From contig NZ_DHNR01000015.1 in assembly GCF_002409645.1 (NCBI RefSeq), positions 58,823 through 82,661 of the forward strand: DNA of 23,839 nucleotides, given 5' to 3'. A program made the position numbers and the translations under genes. This document shows positions 7,942 to 16,110 of the stretch, in pieces. The notes under the pieces were generated by a model. The model saw only the letters and a list, made by a program, of their open reading frames with translations. It searched no databases and had not been told where the DNA came from. Numbering within the stretch: the first letter of the stretch is position 1; each line of letters begins with the position of its first letter. Source of the stretch: Acetobacter sp. UBA5411 (GTDB taxonomy: Bacteria > Pseudomonadota > Alphaproteobacteria > Acetobacterales > Acetobacteraceae).

Positions 7942-8349
7942 GGAGCCTCCTCGTGTGACGGTGTTCTGCGGTATCGCGGAGGAAGGCGCTCGGCAAGTGG
8001 TTTGGATTTGGTTATGTAAAATTTGACAATGCAATTGTTGTTGAAGATATAAAAAACATATTTATTGAAATCAGTGGAATTTTGTGATCTTCAATCTTAC
8101 CAATAGTGGTAAATTTCAGAGTGGCGTATTTTATTGTTTGGGCTTCAGGTTAGCAGAGCAAACTGCTTTTTCTCTGTAAATGATGCTATGGGCGTGGTCT
8201 AAGGAGGGGTGGGATAATCACTCGTTTGCTGTCGTCCAGTTCAATCGTGCATAATGGGGAGCGCTATAATTCTATTTGAGGTGATTTTTAGCAAAATTTC
8301 AACGTATAGATTATAATTAAAAATTCGTGTATTTGCGGAGTTGAATTTT
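7942..8349. other. Gene-free, AT-rich gap between divergent genes
   Basis: About 400 bp separating the divergent creatininase-like and glycosyltransferase-like genes. It becomes clearly AT-rich from about 8030, in step with the foreign-looking gene to its right. A weak promoter candidate for the rightward gene is TTGCTG (8226-8231) with CATAAT (8250-8255), 18 nt apart; another -10-like TATAAT lies at 8265-8270. I see no RNA gene, repeat or conserved coding fragment in it. Confidence 0.5.
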
Positions 8350-9711
8350 ATGATCATAAATCCTGATGTAGCTATTATATTTAGAACTCACTACTGGAAT
8401 GAGAATACAATCCATTTGGCAAAAAGACTCTATGGTCAATCCGCAGGGTATAGATTCTTTGTTTTATGTGATGAAACCAGAGGTGAAATAAACGTTCATC
8501 CATTTGATAAAATAAGCCATACAGATGATTTTAAATCAATTGGTTTGCAGCCAAACAGAGGCCATACCCCTAATTTATGGTGGGATGGAGATTGTGTTTT
8601 TTATTTTATAAGAAAAGCACTTCCTGATATAAAGTATTTTTTTGTTGTTGAGAATGACTGCTATTTAAATGTAGATTTAGACAAAATAATAAAAAGAATG
8701 ATCGATAATAATGTTGATCTTGTCGGGTATATTTATGATTTCAAGGAAGGAGATTGGCCTCAAAAAACGGTTGAGCCTTATTTTGATAAGGTTAAGCAGA
8801 TGTTTTTCCCATTTATTGGTATTTCTGCAAAGCTGATTGATAAGTCATATGTGGAAAGAAAAAGAATTCTTGGTCTGCATGAAAAAGACCCTGATAAATA
8901 TCCTTGGCCGTTTTGTGAAGCAATAATCTCTTCTGTTGCTGTATCGAATAATATGAAATTCATTGATATATCAGAATTTTTAAATGTTGATAGATTTAAA
9001 TACAGGCCTCATTTGTATATGAATAGTGGAATAGTAAATATTCCAAATTCTATATGCCATCCTGTATCCGGATATGATTTTTTAGAAAAAAGGATTGAAA
9101 ATATTGGTGTGATGGAAGTTTTTGATGATTTTTCTGACCTGTCCTTGTCTCTTCAAACGCTTGATAAAAGTTATTTTATGCCAATAATAGAACGAGCAGT
9201 TTTGAAATTACGTGATCCTGAAAAATTAAAAACTTTCTGGAACGTAGCTCTGGCCAGAAATTGGATAAACGAGTTGCCTCGTCTAAATCTGGCTTTCGCC
9301 ATGCCTTGTCAACAGTCTTCGATTTCAGAATGGTCGATCGCTGGTGATACGGTATCAGATGCTGAACTTGCTAATAATGAAATATATAAAGACGATAATT
9401 ATAATCACACTGGCGTGGAAAACGATCCATGGTGGCAAGTGTTTTTTGAAAAAACAATCCGAGTAAGAAATGTAATTATTGTTCCCAGACCGTTTCTTTT
9501 TGAGAGAATGAATAAATTTAAAGTTTCTGTTTCGCAAGATGGAGAAACTTGGAACGATGTTTATATGAAAGATGATGAATCTCCTATATTAAAGGTGGGG
9601 ATGAGATTCTTTCCAATTTCATTTGATGATGAAATATATGCAAAATATCTAAGAGTGACATGTCTTGGTCATACAGCAATTCATTTTATACAGGTGAAAG
9701 TATTTTCTTGA
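8350..9711 (+). CDS. Probable glycosyltransferase with C-terminal discoidin-like domain
   Basis: A 453-aa protein. The N-terminal part (about 1-250) resembles a GT-A-type glycosyltransferase or related DUF: a strand AIIFRTHYWNE, alternating beta/alpha segments, and a hydrophobic strand ending in an acidic motif (FFVVENDCYLN, about residue 100) where a metal-binding DxD would lie. The C-terminal part (about 325-453) looks like an F5/8 type C (discoidin, galactose-binding-like) domain: NNEIYKDDNYNHTGVENDPWWQV, then FKVSVSQDGETWNDVY and a final YLRVTCLGHTAIHFIQVKVF. I start at ATG 8350 because GGAG (8336-8339) is well spaced for it; TTG 8341 would be too close. The gene is far more AT-rich than its neighbours, with many AAA/ATA/TTT codons, and is followed by a transposase relic: signs of transfer. 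A role in modifying surface polysaccharide or protein glycans is inference. Confidence 0.6.
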   Translation: MIINPDVAIIFRTHYWNENTIHLAKRLYGQSAGYRFFVLCDETRGEINVHPFDKISHTDDFKSIGLQPNRGHTPNLWWDGDCVFYFIRKALPDIKYFFVVENDCYLNVDLDKIIKRMIDNNVDLVGYIYDFKEGDWPQKTVEPYFDKVKQMFFPFIGISAKLIDKSYVERKRILGLHEKDPDKYPWPFCEAIISSVAVSNNMKFIDISEFLNVDRFKYRPHLYMNSGIVNIPNSICHPVSGYDFLEKRIENIGVMEVFDDFSDLSLSLQTLDKSYFMPIIERAVLKLRDPEKLKTFWNVALARNWINELPRLNLAFAMPCQQSSISEWSIAGDTVSDAELANNEIYKDDNYNHTGVENDPWWQVFFEKTIRVRNVIIVPRPFLFERMNKFKVSVSQDGETWNDVYMKDDESPILKVGMRFFPISFDDEIYAKYLRVTCLGHTAIHFIQVKVFS

Positions 9712-9798
9712 TAAATATTTGTAGTGAGTCATGAGGAGCGCTTTTCTGAGTCGTGTCTTGGCCGTTGTTCCAACTTGCGGTGAGGCATAGAGGTACAA

Positions 9799-9837
9799 CG
9801 ATACGGTTTACGTGATGATGAGTGGGAGCGGATAAAA
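9799..9837 (+). pseudogene. Relic of an IS5-family transposase N-terminus
   Basis: The 39 nt read RYGLRDDEWERIK, the typical opening of IS5-family transposases (pattern RYxLxDxxWExI). The frame has no start codon, and the match ends abruptly at the terminator of the pirin gene; nothing of the rest of the transposase is present. The 60 nt before it (from about 9735) may be the left end of the same element. It lies between the AT-rich glycosyltransferase-like gene and the pirin gene. Short, so moderate confidence. Confidence 0.5.
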
Positions 9838-9872
9838 ACTGATGACCTTCTGCATCAGAACAGAAGGCCATC
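9834..9872 (-). terminator. Intrinsic terminator of the pirin gene
   Basis: On the minus strand GATGGCCTTCTG (9872-9861) pairs with CAGAAGGTCATC (9852-9841) with one G-T wobble, loop of 8 nt, followed by AGTTTTTATC. It sits 10 nt beyond the pirin stop codon. The stem and T-run are directly visible. Confidence 0.8.
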
Positions 9873-9882
9873 AGGTCAATCA

Positions 9883-10584
9883 TCAGGGCGCGCTGTCTAC
9901 CAGAACCAGTTCAGCATCCTCTACTGCGTGGACAGTGATGCTGTCCTCGTCATGGATGGCCACACCATCGCGGGCAGCAGCCGCCACACCGTTGACGGTG
10001 ATCGCGCCCTTTGCCGAGACCAGATAGAGATAACGCTCCTTATTGGTCTCATAAGTGACGCTTTCACCTGCCTTCAGGGTCGCGCCCAGCACGCGGGCAT
10101 CGGCACCGATCCAGAGCGCCTCGCCGTCTCCTTCCTTGCCGGATGCTAGCGTGATGAACTGACCTGCCCGGTCGTCCTTCGGGAACGGACGGGAACCCCA
10201 GCGCGGCTTGTGGCCGCGCGCCGTCGGCATGATCCAGATCTGGAACAGGGTGGTCGGTTCATCCTCACGGTTATATTCCGCGTGGGTGATGCCGGTTCCT
10301 GCGGACATGACCTGCACGTCGCCGGCTTCCGTCCGTCCCTTGTTGCCGAGACTGTCCTCGTGCGTGATGGCCCCTGTCCGGACATAGGTGATGATTTCCA
10401 TGTCGCGGTGTGGATGCGGCGGGAAGCCGGTATTTCCGGCAATGGCGTCATCGTTCCAGACCCGTAGCGCGCCCCAATGCACGCGCTCGGAGTCATGATA
10501 GCTGGCGAAAGAGAAGTGGTGGTGAGCATCCAGCCACCCATGGTTGGCGGCGCCCAGTCCGGCGAATGGTCTGACTTCGATCAT
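9883..10584 (-). CDS. Pirin family protein (cupin)
   Basis: A 233-aa two-cupin protein of the pirin/YhaK group. The metal-binding residues of pirin are present: HPHR (His-x-His) in GFPPHPHRDMEIITYV at about residues 54-69, and His plus Glu in GITHAEYN at about 97-104. Bacterial pirins bind iron or a similar metal; some act as quercetin dioxygenases and others are thought to be redox or metabolic regulators. I start at ATG 10584, preceded by GGGAG at 10595-10599; the TTG two codons earlier is less well placed. It lies 138 nt downstream of the photolyase gene on the same strand and ends in its own terminator. Confidence 0.9.
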   Translation of the reverse strand: MIEVRPFAGLGAANHGWLDAHHHFSFASYHDSERVHWGALRVWNDDAIAGNTGFPPHPHRDMEIITYVRTGAITHEDSLGNKGRTEAGDVQVMSAGTGITHAEYNREDEPTTLFQIWIMPTARGHKPRWGSRPFPKDDRAGQFITLASGKEGDGEALWIGADARVLGATLKAGESVTYETNKERYLYLVSAKGAITVNGVAAAARDGVAIHDEDSITVHAVEDAELVLVDSAP

Positions 10585-10722
10585 GGTCAATTCTCCCTTT
10601 CCGAGGAGGGGGGGGCGTCACCCGTTGGTGCGCCTGTCTGCAACAAGACATGGCGCTTTATGGTGCTTTCTCAAAGAGAAGGGATGGAAAGGGATCGTTT
10701 CCGAAAGCGAGTTGTTTGTTGT

Positions 10723-12156
10723 TCAGTTGCCGCGAAAGCTTTTCCATACGGACAAAGCCCGTTCCCGCGCCAGTTTGTGCTCGATGATGGGGTGAGGGTA
10801 GTTGCGGCCCAGAACCACGCCGCACGCTTTCAGTGTTTCCTGATCCGCAGCCCAGGGTGCATGGATCATACTCGCTGGGACGCGCTGAAGTTCCGGCACC
10901 CAACGCCGGATATACTCGCCCTCCGCATCGAATTTTTCGGATTGCAGGATGGGATTCATGATGCGGAAGAACGGTGCGGCATCGACGCCGGTGCCGGCGT
11001 TCCATTGCCAGTTCATCGGATTGCTGGCCGGGTCATGGTCCACCAGCGTGTCCACGAACCAGCGTTCGCCTTCCCGCCAGTCAATCAGAAGATGTTTCAC
11101 CAGAAAGGATGCCACGACCATACGGATACGGTTGTGCATCCAGCCAGTGTGCCAGAGCTCGCGCATTCCTGCATCGACCAGCGGGTAGCCGGTGCGTCCG
11201 CTCTGCCAGGCTTTCAGGCCTTTGGGATCAATACGCCAAGGCAGCGCATCGAATTCCGGTCGGAGTGACCGGGTTGCGACATTTGCCTGCTCGAACAGGA
11301 TCGACCAGGCAAATTCCCGCCATCCCAGTTCGGCAAGGAATTTGTCCTTGTTCTGAGCAGAAGCATCGGCCTGCATGGCGGCGTGCCAGAGTTGGGCTGG
11401 CGTGACATGACCAAAGCGTAGGTAGGGCGAAAGGCGGGAGCAGGCTTCAGCAGCGGGGTAGTCCCGTTCTTCGCTGTAGCCGCGAAGGGTGTCTTCGACA
11501 AAAAGGGCGAGACGTTCGTGAGCGGCCTTCTCTCCCGGCTCCCATGTTTCCCGAAAACCTGCCGCCCAGTCTGGCGATGTGGGCAGCAGGTTGAATTCTT
11601 CCGGGGGCAGACTGTGAAATTGGTCTGTTTTTGGAAAAGAGGCGAATTTTAACGTGTCTGGCGCGGGTAGGGGAGGGCGTGGATCTCCCAGCTTGCGGGC
11701 GGCTCGCCAGAACGGAGTGAAGACCTGAAACGGTTTGTCTGCCTGTGTCCTGATGGTCCACGGTTCGTGAAGCAGCGTGCCAGAGAAACTGTGCGCCTCT
11801 GTTCCCGTGGATTTCAGCTGGGTGTTGATCGCTGTATCGATGGCGCGGCCTGTCGGATCGTAGCGGCGATTCCAATGCACGGCACTGGCGTTGCAGGCTT
11901 TCGCAAGAGCGGGAACAAGGTCCTCCGCCTTGCCGCTCAGGACATGCAACCGGCCGCCTTTTTCCTGCAGGGCGGCATCCAGCGCACGGATGGCGCCATC
12001 GCGCCACCAGTCATGCGCGGCTCCCTGCTGCGGTTCCGGTTCGAGGATGGTGATGCAGAGAACCGGTGCGCCATCTCGCGCTGCTGCGGAAAGCGCCGCG
12101 TTGTCAGCGAGGCGAAAGTCTTCGCGGAACCAGATGATCGTGGGGCAAGTAGACAT
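10723..12156 (-). CDS. phrB: Deoxyribodipyrimidine photolyase, class I
   Basis: A 477-aa flavoprotein that repairs UV-induced cyclobutane pyrimidine dimers using blue light. The N-terminal alpha/beta antenna domain (about 1-130) opens with IIWFREDFRLADNAAL. The C-terminal FAD- and DNA-binding domain carries the signature region: LGWREFAWSILFEQ, then WQSGRTGYPLVDAGMRELW, TGWMHNRIRMVVASFLVKHL and WQWNAGTGVDAAPFFRIMNP. These match bacterial CPD photolyases over the normal length (about 470 aa), so a DASH cryptochrome or 6-4 photolyase is unlikely. No strong ribosome-binding site is visible before the ATG. It is followed in the same direction by the pirin gene. Confidence 0.94.
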   Translation of the reverse strand: MSTCPTIIWFREDFRLADNAALSAAARDGAPVLCITILEPEPQQGAAHDWWRDGAIRALDAALQEKGGRLHVLSGKAEDLVPALAKACNASAVHWNRRYDPTGRAIDTAINTQLKSTGTEAHSFSGTLLHEPWTIRTQADKPFQVFTPFWRAARKLGDPRPPLPAPDTLKFASFPKTDQFHSLPPEEFNLLPTSPDWAAGFRETWEPGEKAAHERLALFVEDTLRGYSEERDYPAAEACSRLSPYLRFGHVTPAQLWHAAMQADASAQNKDKFLAELGWREFAWSILFEQANVATRSLRPEFDALPWRIDPKGLKAWQSGRTGYPLVDAGMRELWHTGWMHNRIRMVVASFLVKHLLIDWREGERWFVDTLVDHDPASNPMNWQWNAGTGVDAAPFFRIMNPILQSEKFDAEGEYIRRWVPELQRVPASMIHAPWAADQETLKACGVVLGRNYPHPIIEHKLARERALSVWKSFRGN

Positions 12157-12554
12157 GATTCCGGCTTATCGCCGTTGGGAAGGTGTGTCGAGAGTGGTCT
12201 GGTGTTGTAGAATGATGATGTTTTTAATTTTATTTTTGGGTATTGCAAATTTAAAGGAGTAAGAATTTATGCTGTAAAGTGTATAGCCAGAATATAATGA
12301 TAATTGGTCAATTTCTTCTGTCTATGCTCATGCATACGTCATAATTTAGATTTTATTTTACATATAATGTGCAATTTATATATTTCAGTATTGTAAATTT
12401 CTTGAGTGGGGCGGAGCCGTAAAATTTTCTTTTCTATCTTCATGTAGAGTTTGAGTGGATGTTCGTTCTAATATGTAATTTTATATATCTTATGTTTTTT
12501 GTCTTAACGTAAACCTGTTTTTTTAAATTTATAAATATTGGAGTGCGTTTTGTA
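12157..12554. other. AT-rich gene-free gap before the HEAT-repeat gene
   Basis: About 400 bp between the photolyase start and the HEAT-repeat gene. From about 12215 to 12540 it is very AT-rich, with long A/T runs, in sharp contrast to the photolyase gene. I see no convincing promoter pair, tRNA or coding fragment. It may be the 5' flank of an acquired segment carrying the HEAT-repeat gene. Confidence 0.5.
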
Positions 12555-13577
12555 ATGGGCGTGGGTAAAGTAATTCCTGAATATGTGTGTAATTTGCTTG
12601 GCAGTCTAAATCAATGCTTGATGCGTGGAGATTTGCCCTCAGAGGCTCTTATCGAGGCGAATGTTGCAGCTTTTGATACCCTGTCACCGGATGATATTGT
12701 TCTTGCAGATATTTATATCAGGAAATTTCTCTATCGTTGCAGTGAAATCGTGCATTTCGAAAACGAACGTGGTCAGACATTGGACTTGTTGCGCAGAATG
12801 CCGGCACTGGCGCAGGTTTTGACATTTCATAGGGATGGTTATGTCCGTGAAGCTGCCCTGAAGGTTCTGACAATAGTGCCTCGTTCCCCTTTTATGCTGG
12901 CTGCCTTGATTATTCGCCTGAATGACTGGGTTGAGCCTGTTCGCGTTGCCGCCATAAAATGTGTACAGCCACTGTGCGCGCAGGTTGACCCGGATGTCGC
13001 CGTTGCCGCAGGTATGAGCTTATGTGGCAGATGGCATGAGTGGACGCGGTGGACTTCGGCGCAAGCTCTTTGCATGGATCATTTGTTCGCACGTCCAGCC
13101 GTGAATGAGCGTCTGGCGATCAGATTTGTTTCGCAACTGGATGGTCCATTGGCCACCACCTTACGTTATTTTCTATGTGCTCCTGTGCTTGATACTGCCT
13201 TGCCCATGCTGGCTGCTCAGGCAAGACAGGCTAGTGTACGTGCGGTTGCATTAGAAGTGTTGCTTTGTGGACAAGCCAAGTGGAAGAAGGGGAGGCGTCG
13301 CGAATGGATAAATAAAATTTACAATATTAGTCGTAGCATTCCAGTAATCGAGTCACGCGCCATTTCGGTGCCTGTTATCCGAAACGATCTGATTTCTATG
13401 GGGCTATGTGACCGGTCCTCTATAGTCAGACGGGTAATCCTTATGGCATTGACAAAGAATTGGCAGGATTTTCCCGATCTTGATTCTGTTATGCCTGCGC
13501 TCCTTCAGGATCGTAGCCCTACTGTGCGCCGATGGGCTGGTTATCTGGTCCGGCAGCGGGCAGCGTTACCCCACTGA
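12555..13577 (+). CDS. HEAT-repeat protein of unknown function
   Basis: A 340-aa mostly helical protein made of HEAT/ARM-like repeats. Repeat units are recognisable by their second-helix pattern: RDGYVREAALKVLTIV, DWVEPVRVAAIKCV, WHEWTRWTSAQALC, RQASVRAVALEVLL, RSSIVRRVILMAL and RSPTVRRWAGYLV, spaced about 30-40 residues. Such scaffolds usually bind protein or nucleic acid; no catalytic motif is visible. I choose ATG 12555, about 11 nt behind GGAG (12539-12543), over the in-frame GTG 12543, which would overlap that site. Its GC content is visibly lower than that of the neighbouring genes and it follows an AT-rich leader. Its last 37 nt overlap the end of the convergent cbiB gene. Confidence 0.65.
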   Translation: MGVGKVIPEYVCNLLGSLNQCLMRGDLPSEALIEANVAAFDTLSPDDIVLADIYIRKFLYRCSEIVHFENERGQTLDLLRRMPALAQVLTFHRDGYVREAALKVLTIVPRSPFMLAALIIRLNDWVEPVRVAAIKCVQPLCAQVDPDVAVAAGMSLCGRWHEWTRWTSAQALCMDHLFARPAVNERLAIRFVSQLDGPLATTLRYFLCAPVLDTALPMLAAQARQASVRAVALEVLLCGQAKWKKGRRREWINKIYNISRSIPVIESRAISVPVIRNDLISMGLCDRSSIVRRVILMALTKNWQDFPDLDSVMPALLQDRSPTVRRWAGYLVRQRAALPH

Positions 13578-14554
13578 CTCTGTAAATGTACTTTTCCAAG
13601 CTGGATTGTTTTAACAGATAATACAAAAAGTACAGCGTTCTGTACAATACACGCTGCACGATACAGCATCAAAGCCCTGCGAATATCCGCAGGCGTCGCT
13701 TCCTGACGGCCCTCTCCAACCCAGCGCACATTGGCAATTTCGCCATTGTAAAGACGTGGCCCACCGATCGACAGGCCGAGTGCACCGGCCATCGCCGCTT
13801 CTGGCCAGCCTGCATTCGGTGAGCGGTGATGGCGGGCGTCGCGTCTGATGGCGCGGAGGGCTGCTTTCCAGTTTTGTCCGGTGAAAAACGCAGCAGTAAC
13901 AATCCAGAATGCAGAAAGGCGGGATGCGGGTAGGTTGATGAGGTCATCCAGCCGGGCGGCTGTCTTGCCAAACGCTTCATAGCGCTCGTTGCGATGGCCG
14001 ATCATGCTGTCAGCCGTATTCACGGTTTTATAAAATACGGCACCCGGCAGGCCGCCAAATGCACACCAGAAAGCAGGGGCGACAATGCCGTCGGAGAAGT
14101 TTTCCGCGAGCGTCTCAATGGTGGCGCGACAGATGGCGGCTTCATCGAGCGCGCTGGTGTCTCGACCGACAATCATGGAAACGGCCTGACGCCCTTCCGC
14201 CAAGCTCATGTGCTCCAGCGCCTGTGCGACAGCTTCAACATGCTCATGCAGGGAGCGTTGCGCCAGACAACAGCTTGCCAAAAGACCGCACGCTATGGGG
14301 GAGTGGCGAACACTCCGTGAAAACACAGCCGCGAGGCTGACAGGCACCACAGTGAAAATGCCGGTGGCGAAGGCCCCGGCAGAAATTCTTTTCCGACGTG
14401 AAAAAGTTTGATGATTCAGGTGGCGTTCGAGCGTCGAAATCAGCGCTCCCTGCCACATGACAGGATGCCGGATGGCGGAATATAGCCACTTGGGATAGCC
14501 GAACAGCCCTTCAGTCAGGGTGGCTATGAATGCAGTGCGAGGAAAAAACGACAT
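13541..14554 (-). CDS. cbiB: Adenosylcobinamide-phosphate synthase (CbiB/CobD)
   Basis: Integral membrane enzyme of 337 aa that attaches the aminopropanol (phosphate) arm to adenosylcobyric acid in cobalamin biosynthesis. The family signature is strong: ETLAENFSDGIVAPAFWCAFGG, then FYKTVNTADSMIGHRNERY and FGKTAARLDDLINLPASRL, with SPNAGWPEAAMAGALG downstream. The N-terminus (FGYPKWLYSAIRHPVMWQG) matches the usual DPxWLPHPVxxxG region, so the protein is full length. No other cobalamin genes are in the window. The last dozen codons are antisense to the HEAT-repeat gene, an unusual tail-to-tail overlap. Called cobD in organisms that use the Pseudomonas naming. Confidence 0.92.
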   Translation of the reverse strand: MSFFPRTAFIATLTEGLFGYPKWLYSAIRHPVMWQGALISTLERHLNHQTFSRRKRISAGAFATGIFTVVPVSLAAVFSRSVRHSPIACGLLASCCLAQRSLHEHVEAVAQALEHMSLAEGRQAVSMIVGRDTSALDEAAICRATIETLAENFSDGIVAPAFWCAFGGLPGAVFYKTVNTADSMIGHRNERYEAFGKTAARLDDLINLPASRLSAFWIVTAAFFTGQNWKAALRAIRRDARHHRSPNAGWPEAAMAGALGLSIGGPRLYNGEIANVRWVGEGRQEATPADIRRALMLYRAACIVQNAVLFVLSVKTIQLGKVHLQSQWGNAARCRTR

Positions 14555-14848
14555 AGCTGCATTCTATCCCAAGTAAAAAGGCGGGCCTGACGAAAATTGA
14601 AAGTGGATTTTTACGGCATTTCGCCTGATTGCGAAACGCTGCCCTTGCGTAGCATGTCCGTCCCCATTGCCTGTGGAGATTTGTACCCGCTATCCACAGG
14701 GTTGTTCACACAACCATCCTCAGAATCTGTGGATAAGGACGAAAGCGGTCCTTACCGGGACCCGTCATTCTTGTGGAGACATGTTTCGTTCTCTTTGCCC
14801 TGCGTGTGACACTTCGGAGCGCCAGCACGCAGCGCATTGAAGCTGACT
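14555..14848. other. Gene-free gap upstream of cbiB with DnaA-box cluster
   Basis: About 290 bp between the cbiB start and the end of the alcohol dehydrogenase gene. It should contain the cbiB promoter, but I could not single one out. Its main content is a group of DnaA-box-like 9-mers at 14672-14780, listed separately. A short open frame here does not look like a protein. Confidence 0.5.
14672..14780. promoter_or_regulatory. Cluster of DnaA-box-like 9-mers
   Basis: One perfect consensus TTATCCACA on the minus strand (14728-14736), one 8/9 match CTATCCACA on the plus strand (14690-14698), and a weaker plus-strand site TTGTTCACA (14702-14710). Two looser minus-strand sites end in CTCCACA (14672-14680 and 14772-14780). 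Five sites in 110 bp of non-coding DNA suggest DnaA binding, as a regulatory or titration site or less likely part of an origin. The matches are seen; binding is inference. Confidence 0.45.
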
Positions 14849-16048
14849 TTAGAAAGGCGTCACATCCTCCAGTCGTCCACGAACGGCGGCCCGATAGATC
14901 GCAGCATACTGTTCGGCGTTCAGCGGCAGGGCATTGGTCTCGGAAGAGGAAATGTCGGCGACCGCCTGTTGTCCGACCCATTCAGCATCGTCTTCGGTCA
15001 GGCGGACTGCATGCAGATTATGCGGAACATTCAGGTTGTTGCGGAGCGACAGGATCCAGTTTTCCACTGCATCGAAGCCTGTTCCATCCAGATCAAGCAT
15101 ACGGGCCAGACGGTTCATCTGCGGTTCAATGGCCTTCCGGTTGGCGCGCATCACATAGGGCAGGAGGATGGCGTTCAGGAGGCCGTGATGCGTCCCGAAG
15201 CGTGCTCCAATCGGGTGCGCCAGAGCATGTACGCCGCCGAGTCCTTTCTGGAACGCGACCGCAGCCATGGCCGATGCTGTTAGCATGCCGGATCGTGCAG
15301 ACAGATCGCTTCCGTTGGCAAACGCTTTGGGTAGGTGTTGCGCAATAAGGCAGATGCCTTCCAGCGCAATGCCCTCCGACATGGGGTGGAAGAGAGGCGA
15401 ACAGAGCGCTTCGATATGATGGACGAGTGCGTCCATGCCCGTCATGGCGGTCAGACCGGGAGGAAGGCCGACGGTCAACTCAGGGTCAAGCAGAACACAG
15501 AAGGCCAGCAGTTCGGCGTGGGTGATGACCTTCTTGATATGCAGGTCCGTGTCCACGAGCACGGCTTCACGGCTCAATTCCGAACCTGTGCCAGCAGTTG
15601 TGGGAATGACAATCAGGGGTGGCAGTTCGGATTTTGGATAATCGGCCAGTGTTGGATACTGCGCCATGGCCTGCGACCATTCGAACTGTTCAAGATAGGT
15701 GGGATTTTGGGAGGCAAGAGCAATGCCCTTGGCGGCGTCAATGGCGCTTCCGCCACCGATGGCGATGATGGAATCGTGACCACCCTCTTGGAAAAACTGT
15801 GCGCCATTTCTGGCTTCATCCAGTGAGGGGTTGGCGTGAATCTCGCTGAAGATGACGAGGTCTGGACAACTGGCGCTCAGTGTTGCTGTGAGCTTTTCAA
15901 ACCAGGGAAGGGCCCGGACTCCCGGATCTGTCACGATAAGCGGGCGCTTCCGTCCGGCTTTGCCACACCATGTCACAGCCTCAGCGGAACAGCCTGAAGC
16001 CAGAAGAATGTTAGTGGGATAACCCCAATAGGCGGTTTGTTCGGACAT
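14849..16048 (-). CDS. Iron-containing alcohol dehydrogenase
   Basis: Group III (iron-dependent) NAD(P)-linked alcohol dehydrogenase, 399 aa, full length. The nucleotide-binding motif GGGSAIDAAKGIAL lies near residues 97-110 and IPTTAGTGSE near 147-156. The metal ligands are visible: Asp and His in GMDALVHHIEA (about 203-213), and two His in GVHALAHPIGARFGTHHG (about 272-289). The substrate cannot be fixed: butanol, 1,3-propanediol, lactaldehyde and hydroxy-acid enzymes share these motifs. The ribosome-binding site GGAG is about 9 nt before the ATG and lies at the base of a hairpin (16060-16077). It stands alone, with its own promoter candidate in the gap behind hldE. Confidence 0.92.
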   Translation of the reverse strand: MSEQTAYWGYPTNILLASGCSAEAVTWCGKAGRKRPLIVTDPGVRALPWFEKLTATLSASCPDLVIFSEIHANPSLDEARNGAQFFQEGGHDSIIAIGGGSAIDAAKGIALASQNPTYLEQFEWSQAMAQYPTLADYPKSELPPLIVIPTTAGTGSELSREAVLVDTDLHIKKVITHAELLAFCVLLDPELTVGLPPGLTAMTGMDALVHHIEALCSPLFHPMSEGIALEGICLIAQHLPKAFANGSDLSARSGMLTASAMAAVAFQKGLGGVHALAHPIGARFGTHHGLLNAILLPYVMRANRKAIEPQMNRLARMLDLDGTGFDAVENWILSLRNNLNVPHNLHAVRLTEDDAEWVGQQAVADISSSETNALPLNAEQYAAIYRAAVRGRLEDVTPF

Positions 16049-16059
16049 TTGGATGCTCT

Positions 16060-16077
16060 CCAGACTGTGCTGTCTGG
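16060..16077 (-). promoter_or_regulatory. Hairpin abutting the alcohol dehydrogenase ribosome-binding site
   Basis: CCAGAC and GTCTGG are exact inverted repeats with a 6-nt loop. In the mRNA the second arm runs straight into the GGAG ribosome-binding site (16058-16061), sharing bases with it. This could limit ribosome access or be a protein-binding site; the effect is inferred. Confidence 0.4.
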
Positions 16078-16081
16078 ACGA

Positions 16082-16110
16082 ATTAATGCACCCGCTTTGC
16101 TGGTTGTAAA
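16082..16110 (-). promoter_or_regulatory. Candidate promoter of the alcohol dehydrogenase gene
   Basis: On the minus strand TTTACA (16105-16110) and ATTAAT (16082-16087) are 17 nt apart, about 35 nt before the start codon. The -10 matches the consensus at 4 of 6 positions, so this is a candidate only. Confidence 0.4.

Noticed and set aside
10477..11268. Plus-strand open frame (263 codons) across photolyase end
   Set aside because: Shadow of the photolyase signature region on the other strand.
14597..14809. Small plus-strand frame in the cbiB upstream gap
   Set aside because: Composition not protein-like, no ribosome-binding site; the DNA is better explained by DnaA-box-like sites.
14555..14848. 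Replication origin (oriC)
   Set aside because: DnaA-box-like sites are present, but no clear AT-rich unwinding region and no dnaA, parAB, hemE or other origin neighbours are in the window; kept only as a finding.
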